A stretch of DNA of 62,295 nucleotides from positions 1 through 62,295 of the forward strand of contig JAAELB010000267.1 of assembly GCA_024227155.1 (NCBI GenBank), in the 5' to 3' direction. The notes below the pieces were generated by a model. That model was not told the DNA's origin. It saw nothing but the letters and a program-made list of their open reading frames with translations, and did not search any database. A program made the translations under genes and the position numbers. This document shows positions 18,618 through 27,638 of the stretch, piece after piece. Each line of letters opens with the position of its first letter. The stretch's first letter is position 1. Source of the DNA: Desulfobulbaceae bacterium (GTDB taxonomy: Bacteria > Desulfobacterota > Desulfobulbia > Desulfobulbales > Desulfocapsaceae).

Positions 18618-20096
18618 ATGAAGATTTGTAAAACAGATCTATCCATGCCGGGCATACTTCTGCTGTTAACTATGTGCCTCACCTTTGTCAGTAGCCATAG
18701 TTTTGCAAAAGCTGACATCAGTGGGGATGCGGCTATCCTGGACAGATCATCCAAAGCCTTTGTCAATATAGTGAAAAAGGCCAAACCCGCTGTTGTTCAT
18801 ATCAAAGTAGAAAAGACTGCCAAGAGAAATTACAAAAGTGGACAAGGAATGGAAGAGATGTTTAACCATCCATTCTTTGAGCAATTTTTTGGGCCCCAAT
18901 ACCGCCAGCAACAACCCAACCAACAAAAACAGCAGGAGTACGTACAGCGAGGACAAGGCTCAGGATTTATTATCAGTAAAGATGGTTTTATCCTCACAAA
19001 TAATCATGTTGTGGAAGGCGCTGACACCATCCGGGTAAGTCTTTCTGATAAACGTGAATTCGAAGCGAAAGTTATTGGCACTGATCCGCAAAGTGATGTT
19101 GCCCTTTTGAAGATTGAAGACCCCTCAAATCTCCCAGTTCTTCCCCTTGGAGACTCCAGTACCTTGGAAGTTGCTGAGTGGGTTATTGCCATCGGTAACC
19201 CCTTTGGCCTCAGCCAGACTGTAACCGTCGGAGTTGTCAGTGCAACTGGTAGAAACAGTGTCGGGATCAATGAATATGAAAACTTCATCCAGACCGATGC
19301 AGCGATCAACCCAGGCAACAGTGGCGGCCCCCTTCTCAACGGCAGAGGTGAGGTTGTTGGCATAAACACTGCACTCTTTTCAAGGACCGGTGGCTATATG
19401 GGAATTGGTTTTGCAATCCCCATCAATATGGCAAAATCAATTGAAGACCAGTTGCAGGAACATGGAAAAGTGACCAGGGGCTGGCTAGGTGTTGTCATCC
19501 AAAACGTCGACAAAGATCTCGCTGAATCCTTTGGCCTCAAACAAGCGGGTGGCATCCTCGTCAGTGAAGTGCAGCAGAACTCCCCTGCCAGTGCGGCCGG
19601 ATTAAAACAGGGTGATGTTATTATTAAGCTCAACAACAAGATCCTCGAAGATGTATCTGACCTGAGAAACCAGGTGGCTCTCTTGCGGCCGGACAGCAAA
19701 AATCTGCTACATGTTATACGGGATGGCAGGGAAAAGAAAATTCAAGTAACGATTGGTGAACAACCAGCAAATTTTGGCAAGGGCGGGATAACAGCAAGCG
19801 ATAAAAACAGCCTGAATAAATATGGTCTCACCCTACAGGAACTTTCTGAGGAACTAGCGGAAAAGTTTGAATATGAAGTGGGAAGCGGCCTTGTTATCAG
19901 CGATGTCAAAGCGGGAAGCTCCGCTGAAAAAGCTGGCTTGAAACCTGGTCATCTCGTTGAAGAGATTAACAGGCAACCTGTCAGGAACCTTAAAGAACTG
20001 AAAAAAATAGTTGAGATGTCCGGGAAATCAGGCAAGATTTTAATGAGGGTCAGATCCGGAAATTACTCAACCTATGTAGTGCTTGCTGAGAAATAA
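18618..20096 (+). CDS. htrA: Do/HtrA-family periplasmic serine protease
   Basis: The 492-residue protein is a DegP/DegQ-type periplasmic protease and chaperone for misfolded envelope proteins. A signal peptide (to about 31) precedes a trypsin-like domain with the triad His130 (TNNHVVEG), Asp160 (SDVALL) and Ser235 (GNSGGPL). Two PDZ domains follow (about 285-380 and 395-490). ATG 18618 is chosen over 18558 because TAGGAG lies 8 bases upstream and the signal peptide starts there. A Gln-rich LA-type loop (about 97-107) is present. Confidence 0.95.
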   Translation: MKICKTDLSMPGILLLLTMCLTFVSSHSFAKADISGDAAILDRSSKAFVNIVKKAKPAVVHIKVEKTAKRNYKSGQGMEEMFNHPFFEQFFGPQYRQQQPNQQKQQEYVQRGQGSGFIISKDGFILTNNHVVEGADTIRVSLSDKREFEAKVIGTDPQSDVALLKIEDPSNLPVLPLGDSSTLEVAEWVIAIGNPFGLSQTVTVGVVSATGRNSVGINEYENFIQTDAAINPGNSGGPLLNGRGEVVGINTALFSRTGGYMGIGFAIPINMAKSIEDQLQEHGKVTRGWLGVVIQNVDKDLAESFGLKQAGGILVSEVQQNSPASAAGLKQGDVIIKLNNKILEDVSDLRNQVALLRPDSKNLLHVIRDGREKKIQVTIGEQPANFGKGGITASDKNSLNKYGLTLQELSEELAEKFEYEVGSGLVISDVKAGSSAEKAGLKPGHLVEEINRQPVRNLKELKKIVEMSGKSGKILMRVRSGNYSTYVVLAEK

Positions 20097-20111
20097 AAAC
20101 AGTTAACAGTT

Positions 20112-20149
20112 TAACTTCCCCTGCACATATCAAGTTGTAGGGGAAGTTA
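20112..20149. terminator. bidirectional terminator htrA / cyclase-like gene
   Basis: TAACTTCCCCT (20112-20122) pairs perfectly with AGGGGAAGTTA (20139-20149). It lies between convergent genes and overlaps the last codons of the cyclase-like gene on the minus strand. Confidence 0.75.
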
Positions 20150-21428
20150 GCTTGTCCTCAGGATGGCTGCTGTCCCGCACAATATCAATTCGCCTCGTAG
20201 AAGCAATTTGTTCGAAAATCTTTATAATTACCGGCATGTTGGTAAAATCAGAAGTGGATATTTTCCGTAAAACAATATCCGTTTTGGCAACCACCGTTGC
20301 TGTACGTTTCTTCTCCTCACCGAAATAGGCCATTTCGCCAAAAATAGCCCCATCTGTCATGGTGGAAAGGTGCTCCATGTTTTCATTAAGGGTCTCTGCA
20401 GTTCCACTGTCGAGATAGTATATACCATCCGGCACAGAACCAATTTCTATTATCACATCACCTTCTTTAAACCATTCGAGCTTAAATTGTTTTTCCCAAC
20501 TGGTATCTACCACGAGGGCGTGATAAAAGTCAGGGTTCATCGCTCTGAGCAGTTCCTGGGAGAGATGAAAAAGACGTTCACCAAGGGAATCCCTTTTCTT
20601 CTCCATCAGCTTCATTCCCCTGGTATTAAAGTCAGTCGCGGGTAGAGGGGTCTCTCTGATATATTCTAAAATCCGCTCTATCCCCTGGTCTTCTTTGCCC
20701 GTTAATTTTTTGAAATAACTCTGGGCGACATGTAGTTCGTTTCGCACCCTGGGAAAGTTTGGCGCAACACCCAGCATCAGATTGCCGGAAAAAAATTCCA
20801 TCGCTTCATTCTTCATACAGATAAATTTCTGTAATTTCGCGGGATCAGTTTCTGCTGAAATATTTTGAATTCCAGGTTTGTAAATTGTAAAGATATTGAG
20901 AGGATGCAAGACACTTGTGAGGCTCACCTTGGCTACACTAATTATGGAGTCGTCAAATCCCTGCTGATACCTGGCAACCTCCCGGTCCATGAGAAAATAG
21001 GAGCCAAAATAACCACAAAGCTCCTCCAGTCGGCTGGCCACAGCAAAACTGGCACCAAACTTTGCCATTTTTGCGCCAATTTTGGCCTCCGTAATACTAC
21101 CAAGAAGTATCCCCATCCGAGTTGGAGTAAGAGATCCTAAGGCTATGGCTTCCGCCATTTTTAGAGCCGCGAGGAGTGCACGGGTGCAGACTCCATCCCG
21201 TCCCTCGCCCGGGCGTTTATCAAAAATTATCAGGCTACCATCGCCGTCAGACGGATCAATTTCCATGGGAAAACTGTCTTCCGCCTCAATAATGGCATGG
21301 ATACTACCATGGTAATCGATCAGGAAATCACGGATCTCCTCAGGTGTCATCCCTGAAGACAACTGTGAGTACTGGACCATGTCGGTCATCAAGATTACAA
21401 CTTCCCGTTCTGATCCCTTCTGCACCAT
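20130..21428 (-). CDS. class III cyclase-like domain plus cNMP-binding domain protein
   Basis: The 432-residue protein starts with a nucleotide-cyclase-like domain (about 8-190: ILMTDMVQYSQLSS with metal-binding Asp16, DGDGSLIIFD with Asp61/63) and ends with a cyclic-nucleotide-binding domain (about 320-415: EGDVIIEIGS, GAIFGEMAYFGEEKKRTATV, the phosphate-binding cassette). The catalytic region normally reading VNxAxR is FAVASR (about 128-133): the transition-state Arg is kept but the Asn is lost, and the substrate-selecting Asp also seems absent. It may be inactive, a sensor, or a divergent cyclase. No membrane segment is evident. Confidence 0.75.
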   Translation of the reverse strand: MVQKGSEREVVILMTDMVQYSQLSSGMTPEEIRDFLIDYHGSIHAIIEAEDSFPMEIDPSDGDGSLIIFDKRPGEGRDGVCTRALLAALKMAEAIALGSLTPTRMGILLGSITEAKIGAKMAKFGASFAVASRLEELCGYFGSYFLMDREVARYQQGFDDSIISVAKVSLTSVLHPLNIFTIYKPGIQNISAETDPAKLQKFICMKNEAMEFFSGNLMLGVAPNFPRVRNELHVAQSYFKKLTGKEDQGIERILEYIRETPLPATDFNTRGMKLMEKKRDSLGERLFHLSQELLRAMNPDFYHALVVDTSWEKQFKLEWFKEGDVIIEIGSVPDGIYYLDSGTAETLNENMEHLSTMTDGAIFGEMAYFGEEKKRTATVVAKTDIVLRKISTSDFTNMPVIIKIFEQIASTRRIDIVRDSSHPEDKLTSPTT

Positions 21429-21463
21429 CCGCGAACCTTACCTTCTCCCTGAATTATTAAATA

Positions 21464-21577
21464 CTAGTTGATCAAGCCAATAAATGTGATTGCTGCAATA
21501 ACTGCCAGCAAAATAATCGCAACTTTTACATTTACGGAATTATCTTCTTCGTGATGACCATGATCTGCACCTGACAT
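21464..21577 (-). CDS. 37-residue His-rich single-pass membrane microprotein
   Basis: This short reading frame has AGGAGA 6 bases before its ATG and encodes MSGADHGHHEEDNSV followed by a hydrophobic segment (residues 20-35, VAIILLAVIAAITFIG) and a short tail ending LIN. The N-terminus with three His, two Glu and two Asp could bind metal. It lies between radA and the cyclase-like gene, all on the minus strand. Function unknown; the ribosome-binding site and clean membrane segment argue that it is real. Confidence 0.6.
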   Translation of the reverse strand: MSGADHGHHEEDNSVNVKVAIILLAVIAAITFIGLIN

Positions 21578-21697
21578 AATTGTCTCCTATTAATTTCTTT
21601 TAACGGTTACATGTGATGGCGTCGTAAAAACCCTCCATCTGCGTCATTATTACATTTTTTTGGAAATTTTCAATTTGCGCTGAACTTACCAGCGATT

Positions 21698-23062
21698 TCA
21701 GTTAAAAACAACATCCATAACCTGACCAAGACTGGTAATGCCTACAAGTTCAATAGACGGCTTCAGCGTAAGACGTTCTTTATTACTTGCCGGAAGTATC
21801 ATTCTGGTAAAACCAAGACGCTCCGCCTCACGGACTCGCACATCGATATGACCCACAGCCCTCACCTCCCCTGCAAGCCCAATTTCTCCACAGACAACTG
21901 TGTTGGAAGGGATCGGCTTTTCAAGCAAACTGGAAGCGAGAGCACAAACAACCCCCAGGTCCAGGGCAGGTTCATCGATACGTATCCCTCCGGCAATATT
22001 TAAAAAGACATCGTGACCGTACATATCAAGACCACCTTTTTTCTCAAGAACTGCACATAACAGAGAAAGTCGCTGCTGATCAGCGCCTATGGCAGTACGC
22101 CTTGCCGTCCCCAGATTAGTTGGACTCACCAGCGCCTGGACTTCCACGAGAATTGGCCGTGTACCTTCAACACTTGGCAGCACCACAGACCCTGGCTCAT
22201 TTATTGGCCGTTCAGCAAGGAATATTTCAGACGGATTCGACACCTGAACTAGCCCCTCCTCCTTCATTTCAAACACACCAATCTCATTGGTTGAGCCAAA
22301 ACGGTTCTTTACCGTTCTGAGAATCCTGAACACATGAGACCTGTCGCCCTCAAAATAGAGCACCGTATCGACCATATGCTCAAGCACTTTTGGCCCTGCA
22401 ATTGAACCATCTTTGGTTACATGGCCCACCAGCACCACCGGTATATTCTCCTTTTTGGCAAAGCCAAGAAGTTTATATGCGGATTCCCGGACCTGGGTGA
22501 CTGATCCCGGTGAAGAGCCAACCTCAGCACAGGTAAGGGTCTGCACTGAATCTACAGCCAGAAGGGCGGGACGCATTTCACTGGCCATGGCGATTATGCT
22601 CTCAACACTATTCTCTGTCGCCAAAAATTCGCCGGGATGGATAGCACCTAAACGTGTGGCCCGCATCTTAATCTGCCTGGCTGATTCCTCTCCCGAAACA
22701 TAAAGCACAGTTTTGTCTTGTTGGGCAATGGCCTCCAGAAGATGCAGGAGAAGGGTTGATTTCCCAATCCCCGGTTCCCCGCCAATAAGTACCACCGAAC
22801 CTGGCACAACCCCTCCTCCCAGAACTCTGTCTAATTCTTCAATCCGGGTGGACATCCTCTCCTCGTCCCCATCGGGGGCCTGGGCCAGGGGGACCGGTTT
22901 ACTGGTACCGGCAGCACTCTCTTTTTTAGCAAGGATCACTTCCTCAACCAGACTCTCCCACTCACCACACTCGGGGCAACGGCCAAGCCACTTTACACTT
23001 TGGTAGCTGCACTGCTGACAGATAAAGATTTGTTTATTTTTTTTCTTATTATTCACATTCAT
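21698..23062 (-). CDS. radA: DNA repair protein RadA
   Basis: The 454-residue protein matches RadA/Sms, a hexameric helicase that promotes branch migration in recombination. It has the N-terminal C4 zinc finger (CQQC..CPEC, about 15-33), Walker A GGEPGIGKST (about 93-102), the RadA motif KNRFGSTNEIGVF and a C-terminal Lon-like domain (GGIRIDEPALDLGV). Length is typical. No good Shine-Dalgarno is seen before the chosen ATG. Confidence 0.96.
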   Translation of the reverse strand: MNVNNKKKNKQIFICQQCSYQSVKWLGRCPECGEWESLVEEVILAKKESAAGTSKPVPLAQAPDGDEERMSTRIEELDRVLGGGVVPGSVVLIGGEPGIGKSTLLLHLLEAIAQQDKTVLYVSGEESARQIKMRATRLGAIHPGEFLATENSVESIIAMASEMRPALLAVDSVQTLTCAEVGSSPGSVTQVRESAYKLLGFAKKENIPVVLVGHVTKDGSIAGPKVLEHMVDTVLYFEGDRSHVFRILRTVKNRFGSTNEIGVFEMKEEGLVQVSNPSEIFLAERPINEPGSVVLPSVEGTRPILVEVQALVSPTNLGTARRTAIGADQQRLSLLCAVLEKKGGLDMYGHDVFLNIAGGIRIDEPALDLGVVCALASSLLEKPIPSNTVVCGEIGLAGEVRAVGHIDVRVREAERLGFTRMILPASNKERLTLKPSIELVGITSLGQVMDVVFN

Positions 23063-23408
23063 ATGAAACTATTACCTGCCAACTATCCCTGGAATCCTTC
23101 AGTTGTCGAAAAAATTCTATCACCAGCCTTTACACCCTACCAAAAGGATCTATAATCTGAACCGTTTGACACAAAAAATCAGGTAACTATTCAGCAGCAC
23201 ACCACCCGGAGTCTACGCTTACCTGTGCACGATCAGAGCGTAATGTATACAGCTGTATAACAATCCGCCCTGCTTGAGCACATCTGGAGCACTGCTGAAC
23301 AGTTACATTCAGAGGTCTGCTAACTTCTAACAGCGCGTACCTGGATAGTTACAAAATCAAAAGCGTACATAATCACATTGGTGCAAAAAGGATATAACAA
23401 TAAAAATT
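23063..23408. other. intergenic region radA / EI24 gene with divergent repeat
   Basis: The 346 bases carry no gene. They hold the repeat described at 23183-23306 and, presumably, promoters for the two divergent genes. A second GTTAC motif lies near 23348. Confidence 0.5.
23183..23306 (+). repeat. divergent family 1 repeat (copy F)
   Basis: GTAACTATTCAGCAGC at the left is nearly the inverse of GCTGAACAGTTAC at the right. The right end (CATCTGGAGCACTGCTGAACAGTTAC-like, 23281-23306) resembles the internal right end of family 1 (ATCTGGAGCACTGGACGAACGGTTAC). Probably an older relative of the family 1 copies at 37.9-50.9 kb. Confidence 0.55.
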
Positions 23409-24200
23409 ATGGAAAAGCAACATCATGTAGCATCTTTTCAAGGTGTACAGTGGGTTCCCCTCTCCACGACACTGAAACTGATATTCAGCAAAAAAAAACT
23501 CTTTAGCTGGAGCGCTATTCTCGTTTTACTCACTTTCGGTCTCACCTGGACGGGTTATCTTTTTACCGTGGACTTTGTAGATGAGCTAACCGGAAATTTT
23601 ATGGCCACTGCTCCTGACAGCTCCACTATCTGGGGCTGGATAAAACATCAGGGCTGGGTTATCGGAAGCTGGTTTTTCCTTGTTATCTCAAGAATATTCT
23701 CTTTTTATATCGCCTTTCTACTGGCTTATACCCTCACCACCCCCGGCTATGCATTCTTAAGTTCCGCTGCTGAAAAAATCCACGCAGGTGAATATTTCGA
23801 TCCGGACGCAAGCTTTACTCTCGGTGGAATTTTCATAGACATGTTTGAAGGCTTTAAGATTGCCTGCTTCGGCATCCTCATCACCATTGCAGCGCTCTTT
23901 GTGAACTTCATCCCTGGAATAGGACAAGCTGCAGTCTTTCTTCTTTACACCTACTATTCGGCCCTCATGTTTATAGATTATCCGGGATCCCGCAGGCGTT
24001 GGGGCCTTGGCAGAAAACTCAGCTGGTTGAGGGAACATAGCAGTCCTGCCTTCCGCCTCGGTGTTGGCCCTGCCCTTATTTCTATGATCCCGATTCTTAA
24101 TATTTTTGCCATGGCTTTACTTTTCCCTGTACTCACTGTCCATGCAACACTCAACTTTTCAGCAATTGAAGTGGCCAAGAAAATCCACCTGCAACCGTAA
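23409..24200 (+). CDS. EI24 domain-containing (CysZ-like) membrane protein
   Basis: The 263-residue protein has four or more hydrophobic segments (about 34-54, 88-112, 147-182, 215-245) and the EI24/CysZ-type pattern, including FIPGIGQAAVFLLYTYYSALMFIDYPGSRR. CysZ is a sulfate uptake protein, but other EI24 family members have no known role, so substrate is left open. It precedes the CYTH gene by 73 bases on the same strand. Confidence 0.7.
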   Translation: MEKQHHVASFQGVQWVPLSTTLKLIFSKKKLFSWSAILVLLTFGLTWTGYLFTVDFVDELTGNFMATAPDSSTIWGWIKHQGWVIGSWFFLVISRIFSFYIAFLLAYTLTTPGYAFLSSAAEKIHAGEYFDPDASFTLGGIFIDMFEGFKIACFGILITIAALFVNFIPGIGQAAVFLLYTYYSALMFIDYPGSRRRWGLGRKLSWLREHSSPAFRLGVGPALISMIPILNIFAMALLFPVLTVHATLNFSAIEVAKKIHLQP

Positions 24201-24273
24201 CAATTGAGGGCAACAGACCTATATTATCATCAACAATATTCGTTTCTAAATAACGAACTTCAAAAGGAGCTTT

Positions 24274-24744
24274 ATGGCACAGGAAATCGAAAAGAAATTC
24301 CTCATAAAAAATGATTCATGGAGATCTCTAGGTACAGGGAAAGAATATTGCCAGGGCTATCTCAGTTCCGAAAAAGGGAGGACTGTCCGAATCCGAACCA
24401 TCGGCGATAGGGGCATACTCACCATAAAGGGAGCAAGTGAAGGCGATTCACGCCTCGAATTTGAATATGATATTCCTCTTGAAGAAGCAAAAGAGATGCT
24501 TGAAAAGCTCTGCCAGAAACCTCTTATAACAAAAACCAGATACAAAATACCTTATGCTCAGTTTATCTGGGAGGTCGATGAATTCGAAGGCGAGAATAAG
24601 GGATTGATATTTGCGGAAATCGAGTTGCAATTCTCGGGACAGCCTTTTGAGATCCCGGAATGGATTGGCGAGGAAGTGACAGGGGATCAGAGGTATTACA
24701 ATGCGAACCTCGTGAGCAACCCCTACTCAAACTGGGAGAAATAG
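24274..24744 (+). CDS. CYTH domain protein (probable inorganic triphosphatase)
   Basis: The 156-residue protein is a minimal CYTH fold. It starts with MAQEIEKKFLI, containing the signature ExExK (E4, E6, K8), and continues with alternating basic and acidic strands (TVRIRTIGDRGILTIKG, LEFEYDIPLEEA, WEVDEFEGENKGLIFAEIEL) that form the triphosphate tunnel. Known single-domain relatives are triphosphatases or class IV adenylate cyclases; sequence alone does not separate them. AAAAGGAG precedes the start. Confidence 0.85.
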   Translation: MAQEIEKKFLIKNDSWRSLGTGKEYCQGYLSSEKGRTVRIRTIGDRGILTIKGASEGDSRLEFEYDIPLEEAKEMLEKLCQKPLITKTRYKIPYAQFIWEVDEFEGENKGLIFAEIELQFSGQPFEIPEWIGEEVTGDQRYYNANLVSNPYSNWEK

Positions 24745-24948
24745 CCATAGAGTACAAGACAAGAATGGTTCATTCTCGATAAGATTTGTTAATTCTGTTT
24801 TACTATTTTTTACGAACGGTCTACTATATGCTCTACATTCCATACCAAAAAGGTATACAATGTGTACATAATGCCATAAGGTAGTGAGTGCAAGCGCAGG
24901 CTCATCTCGCTGGGTCTGTTTCCAAAAATAAAAAAGGAGATGAACAAG

Positions 24949-26550
24949 ATGGGAAAAACGAGGAATCTGATTGCTGCATTCTGTGGTGCGACACTGATGA
25001 TGGCTTCAATGAATGCTTGGGCTGCGCCAAAAACCCTGGTGTTCTGCTCTGAAGGAAGCCCCGAAGGTTTCAACCCTGCATTCTATACGGCGGGCACAAC
25101 CTTTGATGCATCTTCACGCCAGATTTTCAACAGACTTGTCGAATTCGAAAGAGGCACTACCAAGGTAGGGCCAGCCCTTGCTGAAAGCTGGGACGTTTCT
25201 GAAGATGGAAAAGAGTACACCTTCCACCTGCGAAAAGGTGTTAAATTCCATACAACCAAGGCTTTCACCCCAACCCGTGATTTCAACGCAGACGACGTGG
25301 TGTTTTCTTTCAAACGCCAGCTCGACAAGGAGCATCCTTTTCATAAAGTAGGTAATGCCTCCTACGAATATTTTAACGGAATGTCCATGCCTGACCTGCT
25401 GGTAGACGTCGTTAAAGTTGATGACTACACAGTTAAATTCATTCTCAATCGTCCGGAAGCTCCAATGATTGCCAACCTGGGAATGGACTTTGCTTCTATC
25501 TTTTCCGCGGAATATGCTGATAAGATGATGAAGGCCGGTACCCCCGATGTTGTTGATTTCGAGCCAGTAGGAACAGGACCTTTCCAACTCGTTGCATACC
25601 AGAAAGACGCAGTGATCCGCTACAAAGCAAATCCAGACTACTGGGCAGGAAAAGCGCCAATCGACAATCTGGTTTTTGCCATCACCCCAGACGCTTCTGT
25701 TCGCTATCAGAAACTGAAAGCGGGCGAATGTCATGTTATGCCATACCCGAACCCTGCTGACCTTGAAGCAATGGGTAAAGATCCTAAGCTCAAACTTCTA
25801 CAAAAAGAAGGCTTGAACGTTGGATATCTTGCGTACAACACAAAGGTTGCCCCCTTTGATAATCCAAAGGTTCGCAAAGCTCTCAACAAAGCTATCAACA
25901 AGCAGGCGATTCTTGACGCGGTTTTCCAGGGTGCTGGAAAAGCAGCCAAAAACCCAATCCCACCAACTATCTGGTCGTATAACGAGGCGGTCCAGGACGA
26001 CAGCTACGATCCAGCCGCATCCAAGCAAATGCTCGCCGATGTCGGTGTAAAAGACCTGAAAATGAATATCTGGGCAATGCCTGTACAACGTCCATACAAT
26101 CCTAATGCACGCCGCATGGCTGAACTGCTCCAGGCGGATTTTGCAGCAGTGGGTGTTGATGTTCAAATCGTATCCTACGAATGGGGTGAGTATCTCAAAC
26201 GCTCCAAGGACGAAAACCGTGACGGCGCTGTTCTTCTTGGATGGACCGGTGACAACGGTGACCCCGACAACTTCCTGGCCGTTCTCCTTGGCTGCGACGG
26301 CGTTGGCGGAGCCAACCGGGCACAGTGGTGTCATCAGCCATTTGAAGACGTGATCCAACAGGCAAAAATTGTAGCCGACCCCGCCGAACGTACTAAACTG
26401 TACGAACAGGCCCAGATCATTTTCAAGGAGCAGGCTCCCTGGGCAACAATTGCTCACTCAGTTGTTTTCCAGCCGGTACGTAAAGAAGTTGTTGATTTCC
26501 GTATCGATCCTTTCGGCGGCAATGTATTTTACGGTGTTGACCTGAAATAG
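24949..26550 (+). CDS. dppA: ABC peptide transporter substrate-binding protein (DppA-like)
   Basis: The 533-residue protein is a family 5 extracellular solute-binding protein. The signal peptide ends near MNAWA (about 26). GSPEGFNPAFYT, AESWDVSEDGKEYTFHLRKGVKFH and GTGPFQLV are typical of dipeptide/haem-binding DppA. ATG 24949 is preferred to ATG 24940 because AAGGAG ends right at 24940, giving proper spacing only for the second. First gene of a five-gene dpp operon; a hairpin follows it. Confidence 0.92.
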   Translation: MGKTRNLIAAFCGATLMMASMNAWAAPKTLVFCSEGSPEGFNPAFYTAGTTFDASSRQIFNRLVEFERGTTKVGPALAESWDVSEDGKEYTFHLRKGVKFHTTKAFTPTRDFNADDVVFSFKRQLDKEHPFHKVGNASYEYFNGMSMPDLLVDVVKVDDYTVKFILNRPEAPMIANLGMDFASIFSAEYADKMMKAGTPDVVDFEPVGTGPFQLVAYQKDAVIRYKANPDYWAGKAPIDNLVFAITPDASVRYQKLKAGECHVMPYPNPADLEAMGKDPKLKLLQKEGLNVGYLAYNTKVAPFDNPKVRKALNKAINKQAILDAVFQGAGKAAKNPIPPTIWSYNEAVQDDSYDPAASKQMLADVGVKDLKMNIWAMPVQRPYNPNARRMAELLQADFAAVGVDVQIVSYEWGEYLKRSKDENRDGAVLLGWTGDNGDPDNFLAVLLGCDGVGGANRAQWCHQPFEDVIQQAKIVADPAERTKLYEQAQIIFKEQAPWATIAHSVVFQPVRKEVVDFRIDPFGGNVFYGVDLK

Positions 26551-26566
26551 GATCATCTCGCATGAC

Positions 26567-26594
26567 AGGCCGGACCTTTTGGCCCGGCCTTTTT
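26567..26594 (+). terminator. attenuating terminator between dppA and dppB
   Basis: AGGCCGG pairs with CCGGCCT around a short loop and is followed by TTTTT. Such a partial terminator commonly makes the binding protein more abundant than the membrane subunits. Confidence 0.75.
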
Positions 26595-26625
26595 CATATT
26601 CAATTCTTTTCCAGGGAACTGATAG

Positions 26626-27636
26626 ATGTTTTTTTATTTCTTAAAAAAGCTGGGCGTTATCCTGCCAACTTTTTTCGGCGTAACCTTGGTGGCCTTTATT
26701 TTTATCCGAACCCTTCCAGGAGACCCGGTGCTGCTCATGGCCGGCGAACGCGGGATGAGCGAGGAAAGGCACGCCGCGCTTATGACTGAATATGGTTATG
26801 ATAAACCGATTTTAGTTCAATACGGCTACTACCTGACCGACCTTCTAAGCGGCAACTTCGGCACCTCAATAATTACCAAAAAACCGGTACTTGAAGAATT
26901 CATGGTGCTCTTTCCAGCCACCGTTGAGCTTTCCCTTTGCGGCATGTTTATCGCTGTTTTTTTTGGTCTTCCAGCTGGAATGATTGCCGCTACCCGCCGA
27001 GGCTCGGCCTTTGACCATACGGTTATGACCAGTGCCCTTACCGGCTACTCAATGCCGATATTCTGGTGGGGCCTCCTTCTCATTATTCTTTTTTCTGGTA
27101 TTCTTGGGTGGACCCCGGTTTCAGGAAGGATCTCTTTGCTCTACTTCTTTGAACCTGTCACCGGCTTTATGCTCATCGACAGCCTGTTGTCCGAGCAGCA
27201 GGGTGCTTTTAAATCTGCATTGTCTCATCTGATACTGCCATCAATCGTACTCGGCACAATCCCTCTGGCTGTTATTGCGAGACAGACCCGCTCTGCCATG
27301 CTTGAGGTACTCAGCGAAGATTATGTACGCACAGCCAAGGCAAAAGGTCTTGGACCAAACAGAGTCATTGGTGTCCATGCACTTCGAAATGCCATGATTC
27401 CAGTAATTACTGTCATTGGTTTACAGGTAGGAGTGCTCTTTGCCGGTGCAATTCTCACCGAAACTATTTTTTCCTGGCCAGGTATTGGAAAATGGATGAT
27501 AGACTCAATTTCCAGGCGCGACTATCCATCGGTACAGGGTGGCCTGCTCCTTATCGCTGCCATTATTATGCTTGTTAACCTTGTAGTAGATTTGCTTTAC
27601 GGGTTGATCAACCCCCAAATACGTCATACGGATTAA
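26626..27636 (+). CDS. dppB: peptide ABC transporter permease DppB
   Basis: The 336-residue permease has six membrane segments and the EAA loop (DYVRTAKAKGLGPNRVIGVHALRNAMIPVIT, around 229-260) that contacts the ATPases. FFGVTLVAFIFIRTLPGDP near the N-terminus is characteristic of DppB/OppB. AGGGA precedes ATG. It pairs with DppC, whose gene starts 2 bases later. Confidence 0.95.
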   Translation: MFFYFLKKLGVILPTFFGVTLVAFIFIRTLPGDPVLLMAGERGMSEERHAALMTEYGYDKPILVQYGYYLTDLLSGNFGTSIITKKPVLEEFMVLFPATVELSLCGMFIAVFFGLPAGMIAATRRGSAFDHTVMTSALTGYSMPIFWWGLLLIILFSGILGWTPVSGRISLLYFFEPVTGFMLIDSLLSEQQGAFKSALSHLILPSIVLGTIPLAVIARQTRSAMLEVLSEDYVRTAKAKGLGPNRVIGVHALRNAMIPVITVIGLQVGVLFAGAILTETIFSWPGIGKWMIDSISRRDYPSVQGGLLLIAAIIMLVNLVVDLLYGLINPQIRHTD

Positions 27637-27638
27637 TC

